Source of the DNA: Brevibacillus sp. SYP-B805
GTDB taxonomy: Bacteria; Bacillota; Bacilli; Brevibacillales; Brevibacillaceae
Direction: 5' to 3'
Assembly (NCBI RefSeq): GCF_011059135.1
Contig: NZ_JAALGD010000009.1
Span: 120,183-184,182 of the forward strand
DNA: 64,000 bases
Shown: positions 17,918 to 25,304 of the stretch, piece by piece
Layout of the letters: each line of letters starts with the position of its first letter
Numbering within the stretch: position 1 is the stretch's first letter
Made by a program: the position numbers and the translations under genes
The notes under the pieces: generated by a model
What the model saw: only the letters and a program-made list of their open reading frames with translations
Database searches by the model: none
What the model was told of the DNA's origin: nothing

Positions 17918-18022
17918 ACGCACTTTCCATCAGCCCGGAATCGTGCCTGACTTGCGCGATGCCGCCCAGGATGATATGGTGAACGAAAAAGAAGCACGGA
18001 TGATGGCTGCAAGGAGCGTAGG

Positions 18023-18418
18023 ATGATGATCCTGGGGTTGGGCATTGATATTGTAGAGATCCGCCGTATTGCGACGTTGATGGAGAAGCATACCGGGTTT
18101 GTCGAGCGCATCTTGTCCGCAGAAGAGCGGGCGCTGCTTCCGTCTGCGGGCGAGTGGCGTCTGGCCGAATATGTGGCGGGCCGCTTTGCCGCGAAAGAAG
18201 CGGCATCCAAAGCGCTTGGCACAGGCATCGGCGGATCGCTGGGCTTTCACGATATCCGGATTACAAAAGAAGCAGGCGGCAGGCCGCTGCTTCAGCTTGC
18301 TCCCGCCGCGCTGGCACGGCTGTTTCCCGCACAGCATGACAGGCTGCGTTTCCACCTCAGCATCTCCCACAGCAAGGAGTACGCCGCAGCGCAGGTCATA
18401 ATCGAAACAACCCGCTAA
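18023..18418 (+). CDS. acpS: Holo-[acyl-carrier-protein] synthase
   Basis: AcpS transfers the 4'-phosphopantetheine arm from CoA to apo-ACP for fatty-acid synthesis. The 131-residue protein shows the family signatures GLGIDIVEIRRI (metal-binding Asp) and AGRFAAKEAASKALGTG (Glu ligand), and ends with LSISHSKEYAAAQV. Two ATG codons (18023, 18026) follow AAGGAG; either may be used. acpS, ydcC, alr and the ndoAI/ndoA pair stand in the same order as in B. subtilis. Confidence 0.94.
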   Translation: MMILGLGIDIVEIRRIATLMEKHTGFVERILSAEERALLPSAGEWRLAEYVAGRFAAKEAASKALGTGIGGSLGFHDIRITKEAGGRPLLQLAPAALARLFPAQHDRLRFHLSISHSKEYAAAQVIIETTR

Positions 18419-18625
18419 CTTGTCTGCATATTGGGACGAGGATGGACATAGATATATATCGCGTAGATTAGGAGGGACTACCTGGTCAAATCAGGAAGGC
18501 TTCAGTCTCCGTTCCCAATCTGGCGATAGCGCGTCCCCTCAAATGCGGCATGATCCGTACATCGACACGTATTGCGGAGCGGGCATTGGGCTGACAGATT
18601 TCCCGGGAAATAGACAGGGTTTCCC

Positions 18626-18655
18626 TCCTTTGTCGAAACCAGACAAGGAGGAGTT
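18626..18655 (+). promoter_or_regulatory. Hairpin covering the ydcC ribosome site
   Basis: CCTCC-TT(T)-GTC at 18626-18636 can pair with GACAAGGAGG at 18644-18653, with one bulged T and a 7-nt loop. The right arm contains the Shine-Dalgarno sequence of the following gene, so the fold would hide it. The preceding 240 bases (18419-18660) hold no gene I recognise and probably include the promoter and leader. Confidence 0.5.
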
Positions 18656-18661
18656 GATTCC

Positions 18662-19696
18662 ATGAAGCGTGGAGCATTATGGTTGGTATTATTGCTCGTT
18701 CTATCCGTTTTCGCCGGCGGGTGCTTCGGCAAGAAAACGCCGGAGGACGTGGTCGGGGATTTGGGCAGCACCCTGGAAAAAATGCAGGGGTACAAGTCAA
18801 ATGCCGTATTGACGCTGCAGACCGGCTCCACACCGCAAGTGTACGATGTGCAGGTTTGGTACGAGAAACCGACCAATTATCGGGTGGCCCTCACCTCCAA
18901 GCAGCGGGGCATCACCCAAATTATTCTGCGCAACGACGAAGGGGTATTTGTGCTGACGCCGCATCTGAACAAGAGCTTCCGTTTCCAAAGCGGATGGCCG
19001 GAAAACAACGGCCCGCTCTATCTCTATGAAACCCTTGCCCGCAGCGTCATTGAAGACAACGAGCGGCGCATGGAAATGGACAACAAGCAGTACGTCTTTG
19101 AAGTCAAAGCCAATTACAGCGGCAACCGTTCCCTGACCAAACAAAAAATCTGGATGACGGAAGACTTCAAACCGACGAAGGCGGAGATCATGGATTCCAA
19201 TATGAACACGCTGGTCGAAATCAATTTTACGGACTTCGTGTTTAATCCGGAGTTTGACAAGGATGCGTTTGACAAGGACCGCAACATGACCACCGGCGCG
19301 GTGACCACCATCCCCGCCATGGCGGCAAACGGCCAGCAGCCGACCCCGCCGGACGGCCAGTTTGGGGTAATCGAGCCTACCTATCTGCCCAATGGGGTCA
19401 AACAAGCGGGCATCGAGGCGGTGAAGCGGCAAGGAGAGCGTGTCGTTGTTCTGGAGTATTCGGGCGCGTACAACTACAAGCTGATCGAATCGCGGCCGAA
19501 TGCGGCCACCGTCTCTTACGAACAAGGGATGCCGCTCGATCTGGGCTTTACGATCGGGGTGTTGACGCAGGATTCCGGCAATCAGCGCCTGCTCACATGG
19601 GAGCTGGATGGCGTGGAGTTCACGCTGACCGGAGATCTGCCGGAAGAGGAAATGGTGGAAGTGGCCAAATCCACGTTCGGGGTAGGCGGAAAATAA
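18662..19696 (+). CDS. ydcC: LolA-like outer-membrane-lipoprotein-sorting family lipoprotein (YdcC type)
   Basis: A 344-residue lipoprotein with lipobox FAGGCF (Cys ~21). The N-terminal two-thirds (~30-220) has the LolA/YdcC-like beta fold (VYDVQVWYEKPTNYRV, GVFVLTPHLNKSFRF, WMTEDFKPTKAEI) and the C-terminal part (~235-340) resembles a DUF4367-like domain (EPTYLPNGV, LLTWELDGVEFTLTGDL). B. subtilis ydcC occupies the same place between acpS and alr and is linked to sporulation. Exact function is unknown. Confidence 0.88.
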   Translation: MKRGALWLVLLLVLSVFAGGCFGKKTPEDVVGDLGSTLEKMQGYKSNAVLTLQTGSTPQVYDVQVWYEKPTNYRVALTSKQRGITQIILRNDEGVFVLTPHLNKSFRFQSGWPENNGPLYLYETLARSVIEDNERRMEMDNKQYVFEVKANYSGNRSLTKQKIWMTEDFKPTKAEIMDSNMNTLVEINFTDFVFNPEFDKDAFDKDRNMTTGAVTTIPAMAANGQQPTPPDGQFGVIEPTYLPNGVKQAGIEAVKRQGERVVVLEYSGAYNYKLIESRPNAATVSYEQGMPLDLGFTIGVLTQDSGNQRLLTWELDGVEFTLTGDLPEEEMVEVAKSTFGVGGK

Positions 19697-19711
19697 GGGA
19701 TGGCAGCGGCA

Positions 19712-20120
19712 AGGGGCGGAGCAATCCGCTCCTTCGTTTGTCGATAAAGACGGCAGCCTTTTTCATCTAAAGCGGTCTCCTGTTGCTCGCTCCGATACCC
19801 AACCTGCATTGAAGCAAGCACTGTCCGCTCCGGGACGATCCCCCGGGTGGGGGCTCAACATCTGGGTTCAGCGAAGTGAGGCTATCGCCCCCTTTTCCCC
19901 GGTGTCTACGTCCCTTCGCTGGCTGGTTGGGTAAAGTCGCTCGCACATGGAGACTCGCTTCTATTCAGAGCCACCTTCCTTGATTGAGCAAGGAATGATT
20001 TTCCGCCGTTTCCACAGGCCGGAGAACCTGGCCGTCAAGAGAGCGAGCGGGAACCATCCCTCATGACATGACGGACTTTGTCTAAATACCGAGAGGCGGA
20101 ACAATCCGCTCCTTTTTTTG
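19712..20120. repeat. Intergenic dispersed repeat, copy 2, flanked by near-identical hairpin repeats
   Basis: The 569-nt spacer between ydcC and the next gene carries the second copy of the repeat seen at 7 kb: block X on the minus strand (about 19827-19915; CTCAACATCTGGG, CAGCGAAGTGAG) and block Y on the plus strand (20033-20082). The unit is bordered by direct repeats at 19716-19741 and 20094-20119 that agree at 23 of 26 positions, each a GGCGGA-x4-TCCGC hairpin followed by CTCC; the right one ends in seven T and is a terminator. No protein-coding frame with a plausible ribosome site was found. Confidence 0.55.
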
Positions 20121-20265
20121 CCAACGCACTTTTCCTATCCGCTTCGGACAAGAGGCCGAACGGAATCAACGTGTGCGGCTTCCGGTTTGCCAAGCCTTTC
20201 GCGCGCATTGACACATCCGGCCAAACAGGATAAGATACGCTTGACTATGCTGAGAGGTGCAAGCG

Positions 20266-20703
20266 ATGAAACGACAAACGGGAGATATTTTGTTCCAGGC
20301 GGAATCTACCTATGCGGATTTGCTCTTGCGCAAAGGCGTCAAGCTGCGCTTGCTGGAATCGCTTGTTTTTGTGGTCGGCATGCTGCTGGCCTCCGGTTAC
20401 TTTGATACACGAACCACCACCTTTAAAATTCTGGCCTTTGCCATCGCGATTGCGGTGGTGGGCTTGTCCCCCTTTGTCTACAAGGCGGTGCTGAGGCCCC
20501 GCTATACGCTGACCAAGACGCACCTGATCATCTCTCTTGCCGGGAAGGAAAGAGAGATTCCCTTGAGCGAAGTGGAGCCGCTGATTGAAGGACGGCATAT
20601 CTACAAGCTCAACGGCAAAAACGAATCGCTGATGGTATCCCGCGAGTTTCTTACCCATTTGAACGAGCGGCTCTCCTATTTCCGCAAGAAAGGTAAGCGA
20701 TAG
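20266..20703 (+). CDS. Membrane protein with PH-like C-terminal domain, unknown function
   Basis: A 145-residue protein with two adjacent hydrophobic segments (~24-46 and ~52-72) and a soluble C-terminal half (YTLTKTHLIISLAGKEREIPLSEVE) resembling bacterial pleckstrin-homology or YdbT-like domains, in which a short beta-sheet segment follows a membrane hairpin. ATG 20266 follows GAGAGGTG. It ends three bases before alr and is probably co-transcribed with it. No function can be assigned. Confidence 0.7.
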   Translation: MKRQTGDILFQAESTYADLLLRKGVKLRLLESLVFVVGMLLASGYFDTRTTTFKILAFAIAIAVVGLSPFVYKAVLRPRYTLTKTHLIISLAGKEREIPLSEVEPLIEGRHIYKLNGKNESLMVSREFLTHLNERLSYFRKKGKR

Positions 20704-20706
20704 ACG

Positions 20707-21888
20707 ATGAAACCATATGTGCGCGATACATGGGTGGAAGTGGATCTGGACGCCATCCGGGCCAACGTGCAGGCGATCCGCCGCCATATTCCGCAGGGAA
20801 CGGCCATCATGGCCGTGGTGAAGGCGGACGGCTATGGCCATGGCGCCGTACACGTCGGGCGGGAAGCCCTCGCGGCTGGAGCCGAGGCTCTGGCGGTGGC
20901 GATGCTGGATGAGGCAATCGTTCTGCGGCAGGCAGGGATTACAGCCCCCATATTGGTATTGGGCTATACACCTCTCGATGGGGTGCTGAGCGCCCGCAAG
21001 TGGAAGGTGGAGCTGACCGCGTATCACGCGGAGTGGATGATCGAGGCGGAGCGCCTGCTGACGGAGGCTGGCGCAGGGGAACCGCTCGGCATCCATCTTA
21101 AGGTGGATACCGGCATGGGCCGCTTGGGCGTACGGACGGAGGAGGAGCTTCTGGCGCTGGTGGAGCGCCTGACGCAATCTCCCGCCCTGGCCTGGACGGG
21201 GATCTTTACCCATTTTGCCTGCGCGGACGAAGAAGACACCCGCCATGTACAACAGCAGCACAGCCGGTTCCAAACCCTGCTCGCCCTGCTGGAGGAAAAA
21301 GGGTATACCCTGCCGACCGTCCACTGCTGCAATACGGCGGCGGCCATTGCTTTTCCAGATTGGGGGTATGATATGATCCGTTTGGGCATAGGCTTATACG
21401 GGTTATATCCTTCGATGTACCTGAAAGAGCGGCGCGATGTGGAGCTGACGCCGGTACTCTCGCTCAAAACGCGGATCACCCATGTGAAAACGGCAAGCGA
21501 GCCGATGACCATCAGCTACGGGGCTACCTACACGGCAAAACCGGGCGAAACCATCGCCACCCTGCCGATCGGATACGCCGACGGCTTTCCCCGCGCGCTG
21601 TCCAGCCGCGGGATCGCGCTTCATGCAGGCCGCAGAGTGCCGATCGTCGGCAGAGTCTGTATGGATCAGACCATGATTCGCATCGAGGAAGGGACGGCTC
21701 GGGTTGGAGACGAGGTGGTGTTGTACGGCAGACAAGGGGAAGAAGAGCTTTCGCTTGATGAAGTCGCACAACTGCTGGGCACGATCAACTATGAGGTTCC
21801 CTGCATGCTCAACTACCGGGTGCCCCGTGTCTATCTGCGGAACGGGCATGTGACGGATGTATACCATCAGATCGTCAAGAAGTGTTGA
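20707..21888 (+). CDS. alr: Alanine racemase
   Basis: A PLP enzyme of 393 residues that interconverts L- and D-alanine and so supplies D-Ala for peptidoglycan. The PLP lysine is K39 in AVVKADGYGHG and the second catalytic base is Y271 in ISYGATYTA; the C-terminal beta domain carries the GRVCMDQTMI signature. The ribosome site is AGGTAAG in the end of the upstream gene. Its place before ndoAI-ndoA matches B. subtilis. Confidence 0.96.
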   Translation: MKPYVRDTWVEVDLDAIRANVQAIRRHIPQGTAIMAVVKADGYGHGAVHVGREALAAGAEALAVAMLDEAIVLRQAGITAPILVLGYTPLDGVLSARKWKVELTAYHAEWMIEAERLLTEAGAGEPLGIHLKVDTGMGRLGVRTEEELLALVERLTQSPALAWTGIFTHFACADEEDTRHVQQQHSRFQTLLALLEEKGYTLPTVHCCNTAAAIAFPDWGYDMIRLGIGLYGLYPSMYLKERRDVELTPVLSLKTRITHVKTASEPMTISYGATYTAKPGETIATLPIGYADGFPRALSSRGIALHAGRRVPIVGRVCMDQTMIRIEEGTARVGDEVVLYGRQGEEELSLDEVAQLLGTINYEVPCMLNYRVPRVYLRNGHVTDVYHQIVKKC

Positions 21889-22001
21889 CGAGGTGGCAAG
21901 CAGGATTTTTTTCGCCGGGCACGAATAAGTTAAAGGCAGCATGATCAGCCTTTCTTTCCCTGACGATGCCGGGCATGCGGGCTTCCAGAGCAGGTATATT
22001 T

Positions 22002-22037
22002 TTGCACAGGGTTCGACATAATGGTATTGTTAATACC
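22002..22037 (+). promoter_or_regulatory. Promoter with palindromic operator upstream of ndoAI
   Basis: TTGCAC (22002) and TATTGT (22025) are spaced by 17 bp as sigma-A -35 and -10 boxes. The -10 box lies inside the 15-bp palindrome GGTATT-GTT-AATACC (22023-22037), which could be the site through which the antitoxin represses its own operon. That role is inference. Confidence 0.6.
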
Positions 22038-22096
22038 GGATAGATACAGGGAAAGAAGATTGCGGAAGTTACGGTTATGGTTGGAGGTGGTTTGCT

Positions 22097-22375
22097 TTGT
22101 CGAAGGCCAATACAAAGCGTATCATGATTAGTCTGCCACAGCATTTGCTGCAGGAAGTGGACGGTGTCATCCGAAAGGAGAAATCGAACCGCAGCGAGTT
22201 CATTCGTCAGGCAATGAACCTTTACCTGAAAGAACGGAAAAAACGCTACATTCGCGAGACCATGCAAAAAGGATATATGGAAATGGCAAAAATTAACCTC
22301 AAGATGGCATCCGAGGCTTTTGGAGCCGAAGAAGAGGCTGACCATACGCTTGACCGCTTAGTTAGCGGGGTGTAG
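22097..22375 (+). CDS. ndoAI: EndoAI-type ribbon-helix-helix antitoxin
   Basis: A 92-residue MazE/EndoAI-type antitoxin. The N-terminal ribbon-helix-helix DNA-binding part reads KRIMISLPQHLLQEVD...SEFIRQAM, and the C-terminal GYMEMAKINLKMASEAF segment corresponds to the toxin-binding tail of B. subtilis NdoAI. It starts with TTG at 22097, seven bases behind TTGGAGGTGG; no better start is near. The toxin gene follows after three bases. Confidence 0.9.
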   Translation: MSKANTKRIMISLPQHLLQEVDGVIRKEKSNRSEFIRQAMNLYLKERKKRYIRETMQKGYMEMAKINLKMASEAFGAEEEADHTLDRLVSGV

Positions 22376-22378
22376 CCG

Positions 22379-22729
22379 GTGATTGTGAAACGTGGCGATG
22401 TTTTTTTCGCGGACCTATCGCCGGTCGTAGGCTCCGAACAAGGCGGCATACGGCCGGTATTAGTCATCCAAAATGATATTGGAAACCGATTCAGTCCGAC
22501 GGTCATCGTCGCCGCCATCACGGCTCAGATTCAGAAGGCCAAGCTGCCGACACATGTGGAAATCAACGCGAAAGCATATGGATTTGATCGCGATTCTGTG
22601 ATCTTGTTGGAACAGATTCGTACCATTGACAAGCAGCGCCTCACGGACAAAATCACCCATCTGGACGAAGAGATGATGGAGAAAGTGAACGAGTCGCTGC
22701 AGATCAGTCTGGGATTGATTGATTTTTAA
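22379..22729 (+). CDS. ndoA: MazF/EndoA endoribonuclease toxin
   Basis: EndoA is a 116-residue MazF-type ribonuclease; the B. subtilis enzyme cuts mRNA at UACAU. The start is GTG. Family motifs are [30 protein letters not shown] and the catalytic-region [10 protein letters not shown], with [16 protein letters not shown] in the C-terminal half. In Bacillus the rsb genes follow directly; here a 16-kb island intervenes. Confidence 0.95.
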   Translation: MIVKRGDVFFADLSPVVGSEQGGIRPVLVIQNDIGNRFSPTVIVAAITAQIQKAKLPTHVEINAKAYGFDRDSVILLEQIRTIDKQRLTDKITHLDEEMMEKVNESLQISLGLIDF

Positions 22730-22746
22730 TCCAGTGGAGAAGACAG

Positions 22747-22775
22747 GCTGCTCCCCCTGTGGGGTGCAGCTTTTT
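22747..22775 (+). terminator. Rho-independent terminator after ndoA
   Basis: GCTGCTCCCC pairs with GGGGTGCAGC around CTGT (one T-T mismatch), followed by TTTTT. Confidence 0.85.
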
Positions 22776-22864
22776 CTGTTATTTATAAATTTATAGTGCG
22801 TGGCAGGATTTGTGGGAAGAATGTGTGGGGACGTGCGGACACTGATGCGGCTGGTTTTCAGATG

Positions 22865-22881
22865 TTGGCACGGTACTTGCT
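22865..22881 (+). promoter_or_regulatory. Sigma-54 (-24/-12) promoter of galactitol-type PTS operon
   Basis: TTGGCAC-GGTAC-TTGCT is a near-perfect -24/-12 element with GG and GC separated by ten bases. It sits 36 nt upstream of the IIA start. The downstream LevR-like activator with an intact GAFTGA motif is the natural partner. The 80 bases upstream contain the imperfect dyad GTGT-x14-ACAC (22822-22843), which might be an activator site. Confidence 0.88.
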
Positions 22882-22916
22882 ACAGAAAAGGGACTGAAAG
22901 GAGGTGAGATAAAAAG

Positions 22917-23378
22917 GTGGACTTGTCCGAATATATTCATAAAGAACATATCCGCATTTTCGATGGAACCGTGGAACAGTCGGACTTGTTGCATCAGCTG
23001 GGAGACGTATTGATTCAGACGGGGGCAGTCACATCCGCTTATATTGAGGCGGTTTGCGAACGGGAGCGAACGTTTCCGACGGGTTTGCTTTTGGAGGAAA
23101 TCAATGTGGCGATCCCGCACGCAGACCCGCATCATGTCATCAAGCCGGCGATTGCGATGGGCGTGGTGAAGGAGAGCGTGCCGTTTGGCAACATGGCTGA
23201 CCCGCAGATGAGCATTCCCGTGCAGGTGGTGTTTTTGCTGGCGCCGGACAAGAGCGAACGGCAGCTCGTGCTGCTGGAGCAGGTGATGGCGCTGATCCAG
23301 GACCAGGGGCAAATGAAGAGAATCATGGAGGCGCAGGAAGCGGAAGGGGTACTGCGCGTCCTGAGGCGGAAAGCGTAA
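22917..23378 (+). CDS. PTS EIIA component, galactitol/fructose type
   Basis: A 153-residue soluble EIIA of the fructose/mannitol superfamily that passes phosphate from HPr to the IIB protein. The phospho-acceptor is H68 in NVAIPHADPHH. The start is GTG 22917 behind AGGAGGTGA. It is the first gene of a IIA-IIB-IIC operon with short gaps (11 and 33 nt) and a sigma-54 promoter. Sequence features suit the galactitol branch, but the actual sugar is unknown. Confidence 0.9.
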   Translation: MDLSEYIHKEHIRIFDGTVEQSDLLHQLGDVLIQTGAVTSAYIEAVCERERTFPTGLLLEEINVAIPHADPHHVIKPAIAMGVVKESVPFGNMADPQMSIPVQVVFLLAPDKSERQLVLLEQVMALIQDQGQMKRIMEAQEAEGVLRVLRRKA

Positions 23379-23389
23379 GGGGGATTCGG

Positions 23390-23674
23390 ATGAACAGGAA
23401 AAAAATTCTGGTGATATGTGGGACGGGGGTAGCCACATCGACTGTGGTGATGCAAAAAATGAAAGCGTTTTTACAGGAAAAGGGGATCGATGCAGCGCTG
23501 GAGCAATCCAAAGTAAGCGACGTATTGAACAAGGCGGAGCAGTACGATGTGATCGTTTCCACCACAGCCGTACCCCCGTCGCTGGTCGGGAAAGTGATCA
23601 ATGCCGTTCCGCTGCTTACCGGCATCGGCAAGGAAAAGGTGTTTGAGGAAATCGAAATGAAGTTGAAAGCGTAG
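23390..23674 (+). CDS. PTS EIIB component, galactitol type
   Basis: A 94-residue EIIB with the P-loop-like active site ICGTGVATSTVV; C10 is the phospho-cysteine. It takes the phosphate from the preceding EIIA and gives it to the sugar during transport by the IIC below. GGGGGATTC precedes the ATG. Length and motif agree with GatB-type proteins. Confidence 0.9.
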   Translation: MNRKKILVICGTGVATSTVVMQKMKAFLQEKGIDAALEQSKVSDVLNKAEQYDVIVSTTAVPPSLVGKVINAVPLLTGIGKEKVFEEIEMKLKA

Positions 23675-23707
23675 CGGGGAACATATTTTCGATAAGGGGG
23701 GTACAGT

Positions 23708-25051
23708 ATGGACATCATCAAGTATCTCGTTGACCTGGGGCCTTCGGTTGTGCTGCCTGTCATCATATTTTTGTTCGGCATTATTTTGCGAACCAAGCCG
23801 GGAGAAGCATTCCGGGCTGGACTTACGGTGGGAATCGGCTTTATCGGGATTAATCTGGTGATTGGATTGTTGATGGGGAGCCTTGGTCCGGCAGCACAGG
23901 ACATGGTGAAAAACCTGGGGATCCAGTTGACGGTCATCGATGTGGGCTGGCCGGCTACCTCGGCGATTGCCTTCGGCTCGGCGGTGGGGGCGCTGGCGAT
24001 CCCGATCGGCTTGGCCGTCAATCTGGGAATGCTGGTGTTCGGCCTGACCAAAACGCTCAATATCGACCTCTGGAACCTGTGGCACATCGCCTTTACCGGT
24101 GCGCTGGTCAACGTAATGACCGGCAGCATCACACTGGGAATCCTGACGGCGATCGCCCACGCGATCATCCTGCTGGTGCTGGCAGATTTGACCGCGAAAC
24201 ATGTGCAAAACTACTACGGCTATCAAAACATCTCGTTCCCGCACGGAACGTCGACGCCGTATTATCTCATCGCCCTTCCGCTCGAAAAGCTGTTTGACCG
24301 CATCCCGGGATTCCGCGATTTGAAGGCCGATCCGGAAACGATTCAAAAACGTCTGGGGGTCCTTGGCGAATCGACGGTGCTCGGCTTGATTCTGGGGATC
24401 TTGATTGCCATTCTCGCCGGTTGGGACTTTCAGAAGATTCTTGATTTGGGTGTCAAGACCGCAGCCGTGATGCTGCTCCTTCCGCGGATGGTCAGCATTC
24501 TGATGGAAGGCTTGATGCCGATTTCCGAAGCGGCAGGAGAGTTCGTCCGCAGCCGATTCCCTGGTCGCGAAGTGTATATCGGGATGGACTCTGCGCTGGC
24601 GGTAGGCCATCCGGCGACGATCGCCGCTTCGCTGCTGATGATCCCGATCGTCCTGGGGATGGCGGTATTGATCCCGGGCAACAAGGTGCTTCCGTTCGGG
24701 GACCTGGCGACCATTCCCTTTATCGTCTGCCTGATGGCGCCGATTTTCAAGGGAAATGTGGTCCGGACCGTCATCGGCGCCACGATTGCGCTCGGGTTTG
24801 GGCTGCTTCTGGCTACCTACATCTCACCGCTGTTTACCCAAGCGGCTCAAAATGCGGGCTTCCAATTCCCTGAGGGAGCCACGGCCATCTCTTCGCTGGT
24901 CGATGGCGCCGTTCCTACCACTGCGATCTTCCTGTTTGGTGCCAAACTGGGGTATGCGGGCGTGATTGCAGTAGCGATCCTGGGGCTGATCGTTGCCTAT
25001 TATGTACAGCGCAGGCAGCGTTCCGCCCAGTTGATCGATCAGGCGCAATAG
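23708..25051 (+). CDS. PTS EIIC component, galactitol type
   Basis: The membrane channel of the system, 447 residues with roughly ten to twelve hydrophobic segments. GatC-type landmarks are GEAFRAGLTVGIGFIGINLV, the conserved GWPATSAIAFGS loop and MDSALAVGHPATIAASLL. It should import and phosphorylate a hexitol or pentitol-like substrate. No dehydrogenase, aldolase or kinase gene belongs to this operon, so the product must be metabolised by enzymes encoded elsewhere, perhaps further along the island. Confidence 0.9.
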   Translation: MDIIKYLVDLGPSVVLPVIIFLFGIILRTKPGEAFRAGLTVGIGFIGINLVIGLLMGSLGPAAQDMVKNLGIQLTVIDVGWPATSAIAFGSAVGALAIPIGLAVNLGMLVFGLTKTLNIDLWNLWHIAFTGALVNVMTGSITLGILTAIAHAIILLVLADLTAKHVQNYYGYQNISFPHGTSTPYYLIALPLEKLFDRIPGFRDLKADPETIQKRLGVLGESTVLGLILGILIAILAGWDFQKILDLGVKTAAVMLLLPRMVSILMEGLMPISEAAGEFVRSRFPGREVYIGMDSALAVGHPATIAASLLMIPIVLGMAVLIPGNKVLPFGDLATIPFIVCLMAPIFKGNVVRTVIGATIALGFGLLLATYISPLFTQAAQNAGFQFPEGATAISSLVDGAVPTTAIFLFGAKLGYAGVIAVAILGLIVAYYVQRRQRSAQLIDQAQ

Positions 25052-25079
25052 CTTTCTGTCATCGTTATAGCATCACAGC

Positions 25080-25108
25080 GGCGCAGGGGATGCTCCTGCG
25101 CCCGGTTC
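25080..25108 (+). terminator. Rho-independent terminator after IIC gene
   Basis: GGCGCAGG pairs with CCTGCGCC around GGATGCT; a moderately T-rich stretch follows. Confidence 0.7.
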
Positions 25109-25116
25109 ATTTTATT

Positions 25117-25147
25117 CTGACAATTCCGCGCCGGAGTTCGGTATAAT
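25117..25147 (+). promoter_or_regulatory. Candidate sigma-A promoter of the LevR-like gene
   Basis: CTGACA at 25117 and a consensus TATAAT at 25142 with a 19-bp spacer (18 bp if TGACAA is used). It leaves a leader of about 150 nt before the start codon in which nothing else was recognised. Confidence 0.5.
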
Positions 25148-25304
25148 TTGTGGTACATGAGGGCCACACTTTCTGCCACAAAACATGCCACACCAAACGC
25201 CTTTGCAGCCCGCTCACCCAAGCCTGGGGCGGCTGTTCCGCCGAACGGTTTGCTGACAAGGGATGGTACAATACTTGCAACTCAGAGAATGCGGGGGGAA
25301 GTTC

